A DNA stretch of 64,000 bases from Nephrocerus scutellatus (GCA_947095585.1 OX352761.1:128680277-128744276), one strand, 5' to 3'; counted from the stretch's first letter, positions 21,734-34,529 are shown. Made by a program: numbers and translations. The notes: a model not told the origin generated them from the sequence alone.

Positions 21734-22599
21734 AAGTACCAAAAGGTGTAATTTGACTTTGTAACTTAATATAAGAAATTTGCAAAGTTTCACTGGATTA
21801 AACAAGCAGATTAATAGGTCATCAGAAAGACATTCTATATATATATTAGCCAATGAACAGGTTGACAAAAAAGATTCCACTTCCGAATGCAGTGTAGAGC
21901 TTTATAGAGATTAATAGAACTGCTAACGAGCAATTAGGTACTAAAACCTTTTAAGTAAAATATTAATTAATCATATACATAAAATTATGCAAAACCGATT
22001 TAAACATAAGGGCTACGATACGAAAGTTTGAACGGAGTCATTGTAGCCATTAAAAACAAAAGAATCTGTCAAACTGCCAAAACTTGTCTCTTAATGATAC
22101 TTCATAACTTGATATTTCATAACTTAACACAAAAAAAATCAAAATTCCCAGCAAACGGATAGAACCAACCAAAAGTGGCAATAAAAAATAAAAGTTTAAA
22201 ACTATGAATATACAAAAGGTAGCGTACGTGTAGTTTTGCTCACGTAAATCTATGAGGCATGTTTTTAATTATCCTTAATCCTCTTTGAATTTCCTGTTCT
22301 TGTTGTTCGTTGTAGGCGGCACAAATGGCACTCTGATGTTCCAAATTCCTATTTATAAGCATTTGCAGCGATTATCCATTTACAGGTGCTTTTAATACGA
22401 GTACTATAATTATATTTTCTCAAGGATATGTACGATTGTATTTAGCATTATGAGTTTTCGGCTTTATTGATTGCTTGGAGCGCTAACTAACTAGCAGACC
22501 AGTACTGGCGACTGCCAGTGATATACATCAATCTAAATTTTCGTGTTTATTTTCAAGGACGATTGGCGAGAGTTCTTCTAATTTATTAGAAAGAAAACT
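21734..22599. other. Unassigned sequence
   Basis: Contains a TATATATATAT run near 21837. No motif was found. Confidence 0.4.
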
Positions 22600-23250
22600 C
22601 GTTACAGATACACGCGCGCGAGCATAACACCAAAATTTATATTTAACTGGGAAATATCGTTACATGCAGGATGACACAATCACCACACAGACCGCGCAAG
22701 ATATTCAATTAAGTCGGCCCAGCTCGCAGGACTTTGCAGCATGGGAATCTGGCGGCACACTTATGTTCTTCTGCAAAAAACGAGACCGAACGATGCTTCA
22801 CGACGTGCAAACGCAAAAAAAAAATTAATTTATTTTCTTTCACTATTGCCATACACTTTCACGCACGCTTCGAGTACCAGCAGTAAATGATGACAAATTA
22901 TTGTGAAACACACTTTGTTGGCCCTCTCGATAGTGGGACAAGTTATTTGTTACTGATACTGATTGCGATACTTGAATTTCTCATTAAATTCTTATGTGAC
23001 ATTTCAAAACAGTGTACCAGGACCAGCGAACACCGTGCCGTGGACATACCGCGCGTTACCGTGTCGGAAAATGCCGAAACGTTACGTTCAGATACGAATA
23101 CGAAACTGAGCGTTTAGTTGCGATTTCTGTCGGGCCAGCGACGACTCCGATGATGGTCGATGAACGTTCGTGTCTACCCATCGTACATGGAGCCGAGGCA
23201 TTATCAGGAGCGAGCCTGAATGAAACTTTCTTCAGGTTTTAGATATACAG
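22600..23250. promoter_or_regulatory. CpG-rich unique block, possible promoter or first exon (speculative)
   Basis: This block stands out by CpG-containing words (CACGCGCGCGAGC, CGCGCGTTACCG, GGAAAATGCCGAAACG, CAGCGACGACTCCGATGATG) in otherwise AT-rich DNA, and carries no transposon motif. It contains open frames of 76 codons, none recognised. Fly promoters and 5' UTRs of developmental genes can look like this, but no initiator, TATA box or splice pattern is convincing. Confidence 0.2.
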
Positions 23251-24339
23251 GGAATGGAATGAGGCCGAAAATCATCTCTTAGTCAGGCAGGCGACCAAAG
23301 GACGTGTTCACTCTCTGCGAAGAGCCTGTGGATTCGGGTGCTTCTCTCGCAGATGGTGGTGGGATTCTTGTGGGTGGTGGCGTTCGTATTTTCAACGTAA
23401 ATCGAATGAAAGTAAAAACATTCTCTCCAAACTCTCTCGACTTTGCTAAGGACATTTTTCGAATTGATGGAAAAGTTGAATTGGAAATTTTTATTTTTAA
23501 CGCAGTAATAGGGATGAAATAAAAGGGAAAGAAAACGGGGAAATTTATTTTGCTTCGGTTTTTTGGGGAAGTTTTTTCCACCCGCATTCAAAAAATCACA
23601 TAACAAATAATGACGGAGTTCATAGCACCAAATGTTGGTAAGATTAAAATTTTACTAATGAGAAATGAGGCAGGATGGCCAATTTGCTCACTTGCATAAA
23701 CAAGGAGAAATATGAGTAAGTTACCATAATACAGCCGGCAGCAGTTCAATGTGTCTTTTACTCCCATAGTTATCCTTCCGGTTTTTTTTGTTTGTTCAGA
23801 GTTTAGCCAACGCAAGTAATCATCACCTGAACAACGTGCTCCTTATTAGTTTTTCAATAGAGACGCCCCATATTTCTAATAGGTTTTCTTGAACTTACGT
23901 GAAGTTAGCTAGATATGTTTTAAGATGTCAATAATATTTGCCATTTAATTATAAAGAATTTTATACCTCAACAACTTTTGTATCAAATTAACGCCTGATT
24001 TATGCAAAAAAGTAATGAAAAATTTGGTTCAGTTCATACTCTCGATCAGGCGTTTAAATGAGATTCTTTCGCAAAATTAATAACTTCGATAGAACTCAAA
24101 ATTGTTTATGTCTTAAATACAAGCTGTTTTATTAGAAAAAACAAATAGGATGCTCTCCTCTAAATCTAAAAGACATTATATGCTAAACAAATAATATGGT
24201 AGCTATGATCCTTTAAGTAAGGAACTAGGAAACTTTATCTCTATATATTGGGTACTTTTCAGCAGTCGTTATTAGGATGTAATTAATGAAACAACTCAAT
24301 TAAAACATTCAAGCTGCTGAAATAGTTGTTTTATAAGAA
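23251..24339. other. Unassigned sequence
   Basis: Several overlapping frames at 23279-23606 on both strands show no family resemblance. The remainder is AT-rich. Confidence 0.35.
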
Positions 24340-24490
24340 CTTACATAAGAGTCAAAAACTTGGCTGTTTAGCAAAATAAAATCTGACTACTTGGCCGTGT
24401 TCGAGCAGAAAGTAATGCCGGCAATTTTAAACTTTAAATACGAGGAACGACGACTCGCTACTACAGAGGATAAAGTTCAATAGGCTCCGG
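24340..24490 (+). pseudogene. RTE-type LINE fragment (RT C-terminal region)
   Basis: The plus frame gives TWLFSKIKSDYLAVFEQKVM, corresponding to the ETW..S.....L..FERK.LR segment typical of RTE-clade proteins. It continues as KYEERRLATTEDKV with no further match. The same region is better preserved at 48290-48490. Confidence 0.6.
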
Positions 24491-27454
24491 TTGTAAATAT
24501 ACTCATCTCCATACTAGACCACACTTGTAAGGAAGGTTTTTATAGACTTAAACTACAAGAAGAATTGTAATCAATGAATTTGGGGCAGTTAATAAGGCAG
24601 ACTATGACCGACACCCCACAATAAACTGTAAGAAATCTCTGGTAACTTGTAGTTTTAGTGAAAGTAAACGTCTACGATGAAAAAATAAAATAATGATCTT
24701 CACAGAGAGGCTGAAACGAGTATTGGGATTATCAGAAATGGACGCAAGTGCAAACGATAGTCCACAGATTCCTTATCCTTAGAAAATATTACATATATGG
24801 AATTCCCCCAAAAATTACTGGACATGCCGTGTAGTACTCTTATCACTTTTTTACCAAAAGAGCTGTCAAAGTATAAAATAAATAACCTAGGCTAACAATG
24901 CATTCTAAGAGAAGCAATTCTTCCCGTAACAACCCTCCTGAACAAAACTACTAAAGTATTTCCCCCAATAAAAGATGAAACCAAGAGAACGCATGCCCAG
25001 TGATGTGGTATAAGAGATATTCCACGATTCAGCAAATAGAGCAATCGGCGGAATAACCCTTAGCAAGAACTCTGTTAAGGAATTTTCCATTTGACGATTA
25101 TGGGATTTGTCACGTCTTATGCATTGTAGATTCACATCAGAATCCTCTCAGTAAGGATATTAGTATCCTTACACTTGACAAATGCAAATCGAAAAATATT
25201 TTGCCCAAGTTATCTGCTTTAATTGTATGCTCTGTTCATCCTCCCAAGTATGCGTCTCTTAAGTGCCCTAGTACCCTTTTTGTTGTTATATGGACTTTGT
25301 TGTTGTTGCTCGTGTGATTACATTTTGCAGTTGTTTTGTCCTAATTAGTCTGTATCCGTGTTATTCTTGTAAATTTGTTTTTATCTTAAAAACGAGTGGA
25401 AATACGGTAGGGTTGCTAACTGCGACTAATGAGTACCGAAAAGGAAAGCTCTTTTTGTGTGTTTTAAATTCCTAATTAGAGTTTTTCTTTAAGAGTTTCC
25501 TGCTTTCTGTGACGATTTGCTGTTTGAATGATTGATTTCCTTTCCAACTTCTCCCTCTGCATTATGTACGTGAAAACTTTTACATTTCAATTTCCGTCAT
25601 TTGACAGAATGCTAATTATTTCATTTTGTATGGCATACAGATGAATAATCGTTACTGATTTATTTGTCAGCCACCAAGCGTTTAATGAAGCAACACATTT
25701 TCACCAATGATTGTTGTTCTACTAAAATAGAAGTAACAATATGCTTTACTATAAAATAAAGCTTTATTTATACCCGCTATTTTTAATACCTACGATTAAT
25801 TAAGTCTGGCAATTATCCTGAATAAATCAAAATTAATATTAAAAACATTGATGCTGACTTTGATACCAACAGAATGGTGCTACGGCGGCGTGTAAAGCGA
25901 AACCACGGCTTATGGAAATCGCAATTTAGCGGTAGCTTGATTTTAAGACCTGTCAGTTGGCCTCCATTTTATATCTCTAAATTTGATTGTCCTGATTTGA
26001 TTGATTGCCATTTTATTCGTGTTTTGCGTGACATTACGACTTATTTGTTAGAAAAAATTATCGAGAATGGAACGGCCAGCATGTGCTTCATTGAGAATAG
26101 CCTTGAAGGGTACTAATTAGATTTGATAACATAACATGATAAAAGTACCTATTGTTTAAAGTTGACAAAACATGTGATTTCATCCGAAATTTGCAATATC
26201 TGCTCTAAAGATGAAGTCTCTTCATCAAAACTTATAAATTACATATTTACTTTAAACTAAAACATAGATACAACTCTTTAATAGTAAGCGTAAGAGAAAA
26301 AGTTTCAGTACAAAGAGAAATGTTTTGCATTTCAAATCAATCCCTTAGGAATTCCATAAAAATACAGCTGGCATGAGAATCTCAGGAGCGATGCACTGGA
26401 ATTTAGGTTGCTGTTCTATGTTTTCTCTTAAATAATCTTTGGAATGTACTAAATAAAACCGCTACGACAGTGGTTTTCTCTTAAAAACAATTAACGATGT
26501 ACACCATCGATGAACGCTCTCGTAAATTGTTTTTTATTCTGACATAGGAACTAGGAGATATCCTTTTTATTTCTAACATCTTTCCAAGCTGACACTGAAA
26601 GTTTTCCCTCTTCTTCCTATATTCTGCTCCTACTTTATGTTTGCTGGTAACTCGCAACCTAATTTCTTCCGGTTCTTATACACACACACAAACGCTCGCA
26701 ATCGGAAAATCATTCTGTTAACCATTTCTGATTTTATTTTGTTCCTGGTAGGATAAAGTAGAGAAATACGAGTGTAACTAGATATTTGAGGATTGCAGAT
26801 TAAGGAAAGTATTAGCCCATTTGATGGAATGTAATAATCTCGTACTAAAGTAGTTTTCATTAAGTTTCGTTTTCGTTAAATAGTTATGAGTACTTTTAGA
26901 ATGATAATAAGCTACTTTTGCTATAATATCTAGAGATCATTCAAATCTTTTAGCTCATTTGTAATCAAGCCCATCTTTGGACCAATCTTTTACCCGTTTT
27001 GTAATGTAGAAGGGTGGGTCCATACTTTAGACAAGAAAGACGGCATTTCTGTGAGCTGCACTTCTCGTACGATGTAAGTGTAGCTATCATAAAAATCACC
27101 ACTTAATCGTTATTTTTCATTAAGCGCAGTAGTCACTTGTAAGGCGGATTTACTCTCAAATGGAAATCTTAGTATATACAGTCTTAATCACACATACCGC
27201 CTTCTTGGTTCTTGGTGGTCTACCATTAGTATATCCTCAACGGTGGTAGAACTTAAAGGCTACAAACAGAATATGTAATGGGTTCTCAAACTCTAGACAT
27301 CTTCCCATCTAATAAGTTCTTCTTCTTCTTTACTTTTTCACTCATATCCTCAGTCGCAGCTGAACACATAAATTCGATGACCCAGTGCGTTTAGTCCTGG
27401 CGAACAGTGTGTGATCGCTTTGACAGTCACTCAACTCTTGCTGTTGTAAAGGCA
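24491..27454. other. Unassigned sequence
   Basis: Almost 3 kb without a recognised motif. Frames of 60-80 codons (25290, 25874, minus 24905, minus 26630) have no family resemblance. A short CACACACACA run lies near 26681-26690. Confidence 0.4.
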
Positions 27455-27660
27455 TAACCATCTCACTCAGCTTGTGAATGACCCCACTCTAATTCCAGAT
27501 ACTGTAAGTCATAACGTTACTACCCTTGACTTTTTTCTAACCTCCCTTCCTGACAAATACACCGTCAGTGTATTATCACCTCTAGGCTTTTCAGACCATT
27601 GTCTGGTATCAGTTAATTTCTCGTGGTTGAGCCATGCACCTCAATATTTTCTTTAGGAGC
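27455..27660 (+). pseudogene. LINE endonuclease C-terminal fragment
   Basis: The frame HLTQLVNDPTLIPDTVSHNV, then TTLDFFLTSLPDKYTVSVLS and PLGFSDHCLVSV, matches the end of the apurinic-type endonuclease of non-LTR retrotransposons. The SDH motif contributes the catalytic Asp-His pair. It is open for about 60 codons, then meets a stop at 27654. Sequence to about 27800 is unreadable and an RTE fragment starts there. The clade is uncertain. Confidence 0.75.
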
Positions 27661-27800
27661 ATTAACTAGTGTGGATGCCATGCTTGTCACTGTTTTATTG
27701 CTTTTTCCACAAGCGGTGTTCAAAAGGAATATCTAGATTCTAGATCAATCCCGCCCATTCTTGAACCCATCAGTCTACTCGATCCCTTTCTAAAATACGA

Positions 27801-28062
27801 TCGATAGAAAAGTCTTACGGAGTATGTGAGAAAGGTCGATTTCGGGTATCCTATAATGATGAGTTGACATTGGGAAGATAATTAAGCTCAACTCGGCACA
27901 AAGAATCTAGCTCGGAACGTCCTCTCCGGTATAGGATTTGTGGAACACGACAGATAGTTTAGGCTTCAATGGAAGGGTCGCATAAAATTTAACTGGATAG
28001 CATATATTTTTCAATTTTCTGCGGAAGTCCGGGTAAAGCCAAATAAGGTGATGATGATTTGA
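27801..28062 (+). pseudogene. RTE-type LINE 3' fragment with GATGATGAT tail
   Basis: EKSYGVCEKGRFRVSYNDEL (about 27804-27860) resembles the GPVCEEG.....YNDEIY segment of RTE proteins seen at 48370. The fragment runs about 250 bp through GGAACACGACAG and AGGGTCGCATAA to GGTGATGATGATTTG, the GATGAT repeat end shared with the RTE tails at 48710 and 52990. Confidence 0.6.
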
Positions 28063-28086
28063 TTTGTTTTCAACACAATAATTGAG

Positions 28087-28330
28087 GAGTAATCCATACT
28101 AATATTATAAATGTGAAAGTAACTCTATCTATCTGCTACGTTTTCGAGGCTAAACGGCTCAACTGATTTGGCTAATTTTTTTTAAAAATATTTCTAATAA
28201 ATCGGAGAAGGTTATAAAATTAAGAAAAATTGGGAAAATTGCGTGGAAAATTGAAAAATTCGGCAAAATCTGAATGTGCTTTTCTTCATGGGATATTTGT
28301 ATGAACTCGCGACCATAACTCACGATTCGA
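28087..28330 (+). repeat. Repeat family C, head-containing copy
   Basis: Begins TCCATACTAATATTATAAAT then GTGAAAGTAACTCTATCTAT, and GGCTCAACTGATTTGGCTAA, a non-coding head I recognise as widespread in arthropod genomes. It continues to TTTGTATGAACTCGCGACCA then TAACTC at 28296-28321, shared with 8411-8435. The element class is unsettled. Confidence 0.7.
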
Positions 28331-28351
28331 ATACGGTGGTATCAGCACACG

Positions 28352-28440
28352 GTAGACGGAGGTCGGTCAGTGTAGTGGTGGATTGGTGGGTTGTGGTAGT
28401 TTGGACAGTTGGCGGGGGGGACTGGTGGTAGGTGTTGTTT
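28352..28440 (+). repeat. G-rich low-complexity tract
   Basis: GGTGG, GGTGGG, GGCGGGGGGG and GGTGGTAGG blocks occur within 90 bases, in a region otherwise poor in G. It could form a G-quadruplex. Confidence 0.6.
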
Positions 28441-28584
28441 ATGTGTTCGGAGAGTGAAAATCCAAGGAACAGCTTAATTTCATTGATTGAAATTAAAAGT
28501 ACGACTTACTTGCACGAAAATACACTTTACAAGGGAAGACATATTTAAGACCTTTATTAGCAGTCACAAATTGTTTACTAGTGA

Positions 28585-28804
28585 GCGCCGTGGCTTTAGT
28601 AGTTATAGTGTGTTTGACTTCGGAGCCTTTTCTTTTTCACTTTTTCACAGTCGACTGTCTGACAAACGTCCGAGAGTACTAACTGCAGTCACAGAAAGTT
28701 TTGCAATTAGCCTTTCGGCTTTAAATTTGGACCTACAGACGAATTGTCGGAACAGCTAGTCCCAGGACAACAACGGTCTATCCCGCCAAATATTAATATT
28801 ATTG
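28585..28804 (+). repeat. tRNA-derived SINE, diverged plus copy
   Basis: GCGCCGTGGCTTTAGTAGTT (decayed box A), CTGTCTGACAAACGTCCGAG, TCACAGAAAGTTTTGCAATT and CCGCCAAATATTAATATTATT align in order with 21489-21730. Box B is lost. Confidence 0.75.
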
Positions 28805-30599
28805 AAATTGTTTGCTGCAAAACGAGTTGGTACATTAAGTAAAGCTTGGACGATTGCAGCACATCCTTTCACAATTCTGCTGCCTTGCACTGTCTATTGA
28901 ATAACCGCAACAGTTGGCTGATTCCGGTGGTGCACCTTAAAGGCACGAAAAAACCAGCCCAAGTAATAGAAATATAAATCAAAAAGCAAAAATTGTACAT
29001 GAATTTCTAATTAGGTTTTCTGATTTATTTCCTTTGAGGGGGTTGGTTCACTTTTTGCCCTCCCATCAACAGTCGGTGGTGATTACATTTCGGTGTGAAT
29101 AATTCTATTTTCAGGTTGTTTTTTTTTAATACAAACATTCCGAACTTTGATCCTTTTAGTCCCCCTTTTATAGAACTTTTTTCAATTCATCCTTTTTTGT
29201 GTACCATTGCCTGCCATTTGTATTATAGAGTTTCAACATTATTATGCCACACATTTTATGAGCATTAATGTGTTCCTTGGTAATGGAGCGATGTACCATC
29301 ATCGTTTTGGGGCGACAGCCGAAGACGACGGAGCAAATAAATCCTAATGCGATTACACGTTATGAAGATGTGGTTTAGTGGCGGGGTTTTCGCGATTAAT
29401 TGCGTATGTTTGTGCAGTTTTTGAATTAGAAAGAAGTGCGTGTGAAGTTCTCACAGCGAGCACATATAATACTCGCGTAAGTCTAAGGCAATTGGGGGAG
29501 AGCGTCATGTGCGTTGCTCGTATGGAAATTATATTGAGTTCATATGGTGCGGCATGGGGTTCCGTTTGGGTTCAAAGCATTTTGAATAATCAAACGAATT
29601 CAACCGAACCTCTTGCCTTTGTACATGCGAATGTGTGTATGCTTCTGTTGTGATTTCAAATGAATTTATTATCGTGCTGTGATTACGCAAAAGGTTATCA
29701 TGTTCACGGTATAAATGCCAGGTAAAGTGTGAAATGTTGATTGCATTGGTGAGACATTTACTAATTACACGTCAATCATTTTAGCTCTTACAAGGAGAAG
29801 TATTGTTAAAGATTCCTTATAAACTGCGTTAAATTGGCATTTAAAAAATGCTCATATCCCGGAAGTGGATAGCACTCAACTCTTTAAATGCCTTTATTAT
29901 AATTAAACATAACACGCCACCCAAACTACATTTGAAACGGACTACGACTCACAACAGCATTGAACTTTTTCGAAGAAAATAAAGTAAGGAAAAGAGCTGA
30001 ATATAGGACAACAATTCGGAATCCCAAACGGTTAGGTCTCCATATTTAAATATTTTAAAATTGTTCCTAGTAAATTGAATTAAATAGAAACTATAAATGA
30101 CTACCTTAAAAAAGTTGTTAAAAATCCTTATATTTAAATACCAACAATTGAAGTCCTCCTAAAACATTACAAGGAATTGGGAGAAAATCTAAAATAATGA
30201 ACAATGAACAAATAATGAAAACTAATTATTTGTTGTTTGATTCATTTATTAAGAAACTTTTAATTTATACTGGAATTAATTTAAACTTTACAGTCTACGG
30301 CCTCGCAGGTAGTAGTAGTGGCACAAACATTGAGTGAATGACCATTCGATCACTTGATACCATGTAATCAGTTCTTGAGTTATGAAGGCAACTGAGTAGT
30401 CGTGTTTTTTGACTGGTAATTCGCGTCTTAGTTTGGTAATCGACTTAGTTATTTATTTCATAGAAGCAATTCTATTATTCTTGAATGCATAAATAATAAA
30501 AGAACTCACGATTCATAAAACAGCGAGACAGATCACTCAACAGTTGGAAGCGTTTTCGGTTATAGGAAGAACGACGTACATACTGCTATCTCCGCCGTA
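28805..30599. other. Unassigned sequence
   Basis: A 91-codon frame at 29378-29653 (plus) sits in a less AT-rich block but has no recognisable domain. The 30000-30300 part is very AT-rich. Confidence 0.35.
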
Positions 30600-31145
30600 A
30601 CAAACTAGTAAGGGAGATAAAAGCCGCAAAATCAAGGTTTTACTCTAATCGACCTAATGCAACTACGGGTGGGAAGCTCTTGTTGAAAAATCTCCGTAAT
30701 TAGGAATAGGTAAAGTTACAAGACAATCATCTTACCTATCAACTTGCCCCATATTACGTTATTCTTCAACACAATGGTGACAACAGGTATTTTTCCTGAA
30801 AAATGGAATGGTTGCAAAAGTACTGCCCGTCCCTAAGACACCTAAAGGCGATGAGTTTAGACCGATCTCTATTCTTCCTTTTTTACCAAAATTTTCGAAA
30901 AGATTACACAAAAGCAAATAAATCCACACCTCTCCACCCATAACATTTTAACGCCTTAGCAATCTGGGTTTCGCCCAAAACATAGTTGCATAACAGCCAT
31001 AATAGGCATACCAGATGACATACGGCATATTCTAGACGAGGGAAATGTTTCGTTCTTAGTTCTAATGGAGTTTTCTTAAGTCTTCAGAACTGTCAGCAAA
31101 TATTTCCTTTATAAACTTGGCAAAGAAAATTAACAAAACGCAAGA
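30600..31145 (+). pseudogene. LINE reverse transcriptase, N-terminal half
   Basis: LVREIKAAKSRFYSN and GGKLLLKNLRN (30605-30700) match the linker before the RT domain. TGIFPEKWNG, GDEFRPISILPF, KIFEKITQKQINPHL, LTP, QSGFRPKHSCITAI and LDEGNVSFLVL follow in order (about 30780-31065), the RT1-RT3 motifs of non-LTR elements. At the catalytic motif A (family LDFSKAFD) the frame reads LMEFS, stop, VFRT, so the Asp residues are gone. At least three frame changes are needed. The RT second half is not contiguous; a same-strand piece lies at 34530. Confidence 0.8.
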
Positions 31146-33118
31146 GATGTTTATCTGCAAGCTGATACTAGCTTTTGGCAGAATATGTACAGTTTCTTTA
31201 TTCTTCATCTTCGGTTGAACCTAATAGGGAAAGTGCAAGGGTAACTTATTTCTTATTTAAACCTGATGCATGAAATTCTATTCCGCAAAATCATTTGGCT
31301 TTATTAAATTTCCAAATAAAAAAAAACTCGACAATGAACGGCTCAAATATACTTAATGCAAATTTGCATAACCAAAAATAAGTACTTATAGAATAATAAC
31401 AACAATAAAACCGCCAACCTGCATACGTTGGTTCAATTGGATCCACAAAATAGGGAATATTCCCTATATATCCAGGTTATACAATATTCGCTAAAATATA
31501 AAATTATAATATATTTTATTGGCTAATAACATTTTGCACCCAAACTCATATATACCTTGGGGATGTTGAAACAACAAATCAATTTGTAGCAGCAGAGTGA
31601 GCAACAGGATCACAGCAACGAACCCGCACATGCCAACTAATGTAATGGTAATCTCCTGTAGAATTTTTCACCAGATTCTCCGATTATTCCCGTTCAATTT
31701 AACCGGAAACGGTGTTAGTTTATTTGGATGTATATATGTGTGTGTGTGCTAATATGTTACAGCAGCAACCACCGCATTGGTAACAGAAAAAATCTCGCAT
31801 ATTGTGTACAAGTGGAATACCAAAATCAAAGCGTGTAACCATATAGCAATGTCATGATGTGACATTTCAATTGGAAAGTTGGAAATGCGAAGTTCTCTAG
31901 GGTAGGGTGGTTGATGAATGTACCATTGACGGATGTTCACGTAACACAGGCAGCAACAACAACAATGGATCACTATGAGAATTGATGGAACACCAGTCAT
32001 TTCGATGGGTGCACAATGATCAGGAGCATCTGTTTAAACTTTACAGCATTTGCTAAGGGTATAGACTGCCACAGAAATGTACGAGTATACGTGTGAAACA
32101 CCAACAACAATATATCAGCGCAATTGTGCAACAAATCTTATCACCCCAGGTGTGAATCAATCTCCACGGGAGCTGAGTGTGGAGCGGCAAGCAAAATAGA
32201 AGCACCTCGAACATTTCTTCGGAACGTTCGAACGTTCACTTAAACAGCATTAGCAGGTAATTAATTATCAGCACATCATCTTTGTGAGGGTGGAGCGTGA
32301 ATTTGTCGACGAAGAAGACGTTCGCTTGATGAAAAGCAATTGATTTATTATTCGGAGGGAACCCAGACTTTTACCACCTAGCTTGCATTTAGTTCTAAGT
32401 GTGGTTAATTTTTGAGTTTTGGATAGAGTGAAATAATAGGAAATAAGAAAGATTTTCACATTACCTTTAAAATTTAAGCCAATGGAAATCGGCCAACAGC
32501 AAAACTGTTGAAAAAACATCACCGATAATTTTATTTATTAAAAAAACGATACGCTAATAACTTTCGGACTAGTATTTTGTAAGCATCAGGCTAATTACCA
32601 CTTAAAATTAATTAACTTCGATACATTTAAAAGGAATGTAGCTCACAGCTTCCAAAAGGACAAAAAGTGTTTAAGACGAAGCAGCAAAATACAACTTTAA
32701 GCTTTTCCGATGCGCTTTTTTAGTCAATTTTTAATCCAATGGACAAATTTATGGTAAGTTAGAAAAAAGAAACTTACGAGCTGTATTTATTATATAAAAT
32801 ACCTGATAGAGGTTCTCATTATATCCAGTAATTATATTTTCTTTTATCTATCAATATGTATATATAGTTTATCTTATATTATACGTTCTTATTTTTTTTA
32901 AGGCAAAAAGGATGAAAACCCTTAAATTCAATATATGTTTTTTTATTTTACATAATGCTTCTTAAATCTACTTAAAACTAGTTTACAAAACAAAAGAATA
33001 ATATACGAAACGAACATAAAAAAAACTAAGAAATACAATTCTCTAAAGGCAGCTCACCGTGCGCACGTCACAGCAGGCCCAGCAGACTGTTACAAAGGCA
33101 ACCCTGAGAGGGTTTACT
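31146..33118. other. Unassigned sequence with a (TG)n run
   Basis: (TG)n at about 31738-31748. No protein motif was found. Confidence 0.4.
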
Positions 33119-33236
33119 ATTAAAAAAGCGACATTAAAATGTCGACCATCAAAATGTCACGTTTAAAAAGGCGAACATCAAAAAGGCGAACGATTAACAA
33201 TACATGCGATAAAAAAGTGGACCAACAAAAAAGGGT
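33119..33236. repeat. Short-period array of RTCGAC/GGCGAAC words
   Basis: ATTAAAA..., GCGAC, ATTAAAATGTCGAC, CATCAAAATGTCAC, TTTAAAAAGGCGAAC and ATCAAAAAGGCGAAC follow each other with a 14-16-base period, decaying to GATAAAAAAGTGGAC at the right. No coding sense. A LINE relic on the minus strand lies about 130 bases to the right. Confidence 0.75.
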
Positions 33237-33369
33237 TGAATTCCGGCCACACCCCAGTCGCGTTACCAGTATCTGTTTGCATTGTTCTTAATACGATCAG
33301 GTTGAGGTATGCTACTGCATTAGCCACCCGATTAGCCAAAGCCATATGTCTGATGCGCTTATCAGTTGC

Positions 33370-34060
33370 CCTCTAGCAACATCGTAGATCACGGGCACGA
33401 TGCACGAGTCCGACAAATAGCCAGTGCATCAAGAAACAATAATGCCTCAGTTGGTATCAATCCATTCGAAGTACTGAGAATTAGGAAAATTGCCACAGAG
33501 GCTGACCGAGCGAAATGGTTCATAATTAAATCTAAGCCGACATTATCGATTCTTGACACTCCTGAAGCATCCAGGAGTTTCTTATTCGATACATATTGCC
33601 TAAAGTCGGAATGTTCGCTCTATACATGTTCATACAGGCTCTTAAGCATTTCCTCTCGATAGACGGAATTTTGCCCCCATATTGAAAATGCGTTCATTAA
33701 ATTGGTCTTAAGAACGCCTGGTAAGAAAGAACCTTCAGCTCCCATCTTAGATGGTGTGAATAAAACAAAAATTTTAAGAGCCATAAAAGCGGTTCTTCCC
33801 TTTTCATATCAGTATTTACGTGTTCATTGTAATATAAGAATGTATCAACAAAAAAAAAACCTAAATAGCGTACTACCGTCTTCGTTGGAATTCGAAAGCT
33901 ATTTGTACCAGTTATCTGCAAGTTTTTCCGATTGCGTAAAAGATGTTTATTTCCGCGTCTTAGAGGGGTGCAAAACAGTATAATTTCCGCATTTGAACAG
34001 CTTCCACGTTTAGCAGTATCTGATCCGCTGACCATCTTTAAGATGCAATAGTCAGACATC
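33370..34060 (-). pseudogene. LINE reverse transcriptase C-terminal part, minus strand
   Basis: From 34059 downward: AEIILFCTPLRRGNK, VVRYLGFFFVDTFLYYNEHV, LLKFLFYSHHLRWELKVLSY and QAFLRPI, the thumb region of a non-LTR RT (YLG....D..L....H then the ...RPI block). After a frame change at 33700 come NAFSIWGQ, EEMLKSLYEHV, FRQYVSNKKLLDASGVSRID, the conserved C-terminal domain of this LINE group. The catalytic palm is outside the fragment. Open for 120 codons at best, then broken. Confidence 0.8.
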
Positions 34061-34529
34061 TAGTAATTGACTGACTAACTGAGAGAATTCTCTTCCAAAG
34101 GCCGTTAATTTATTATTTCCCTATGCAATTGTAGCGTTATGTGTGTCAATGTTACGATTTAATTGTTATTGCAATATTGTTTTTTTAAGAATCAATTTCA
34201 AATCTAAATTTGATAACAAACTGTTCACTGTTATTTTTCCGTATAACTTCTCTTGTGTTCGCCGTTTTGAAGCTACTTTAAGATAAGTTATTTGTCTACG
34301 ATATTGATGCAATGTGGAAATATTTAAGGCTGGTATAACCAGGATATCTTTTTGACTCTGAAGTAAAGAAAGTTCCCGATTTTATCAGATTTGTTTTAGC
34401 GAGAGTTAAACGTCCTGTTTTATTCGAATTATTCACAAAGTGATTATTTCAAGCACTGTTTCGGTATTGCATGCCATCTGCGTTAAACAAGGTATCCAAT
34501 CCACAATACGTGACTTTCAAGTCTAAAAT
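34061..34529. other. Unassigned sequence between opposed LINE fragments
   Basis: May include unreadable upstream RT sequence of the next element. No motif is clear. Confidence 0.35.

Noticed and set aside
24905..25135. 76-codon minus frame with RVIPPIALFAESWN
   Set aside because: Looked element-like at first, but I could not tie it to any family motif.
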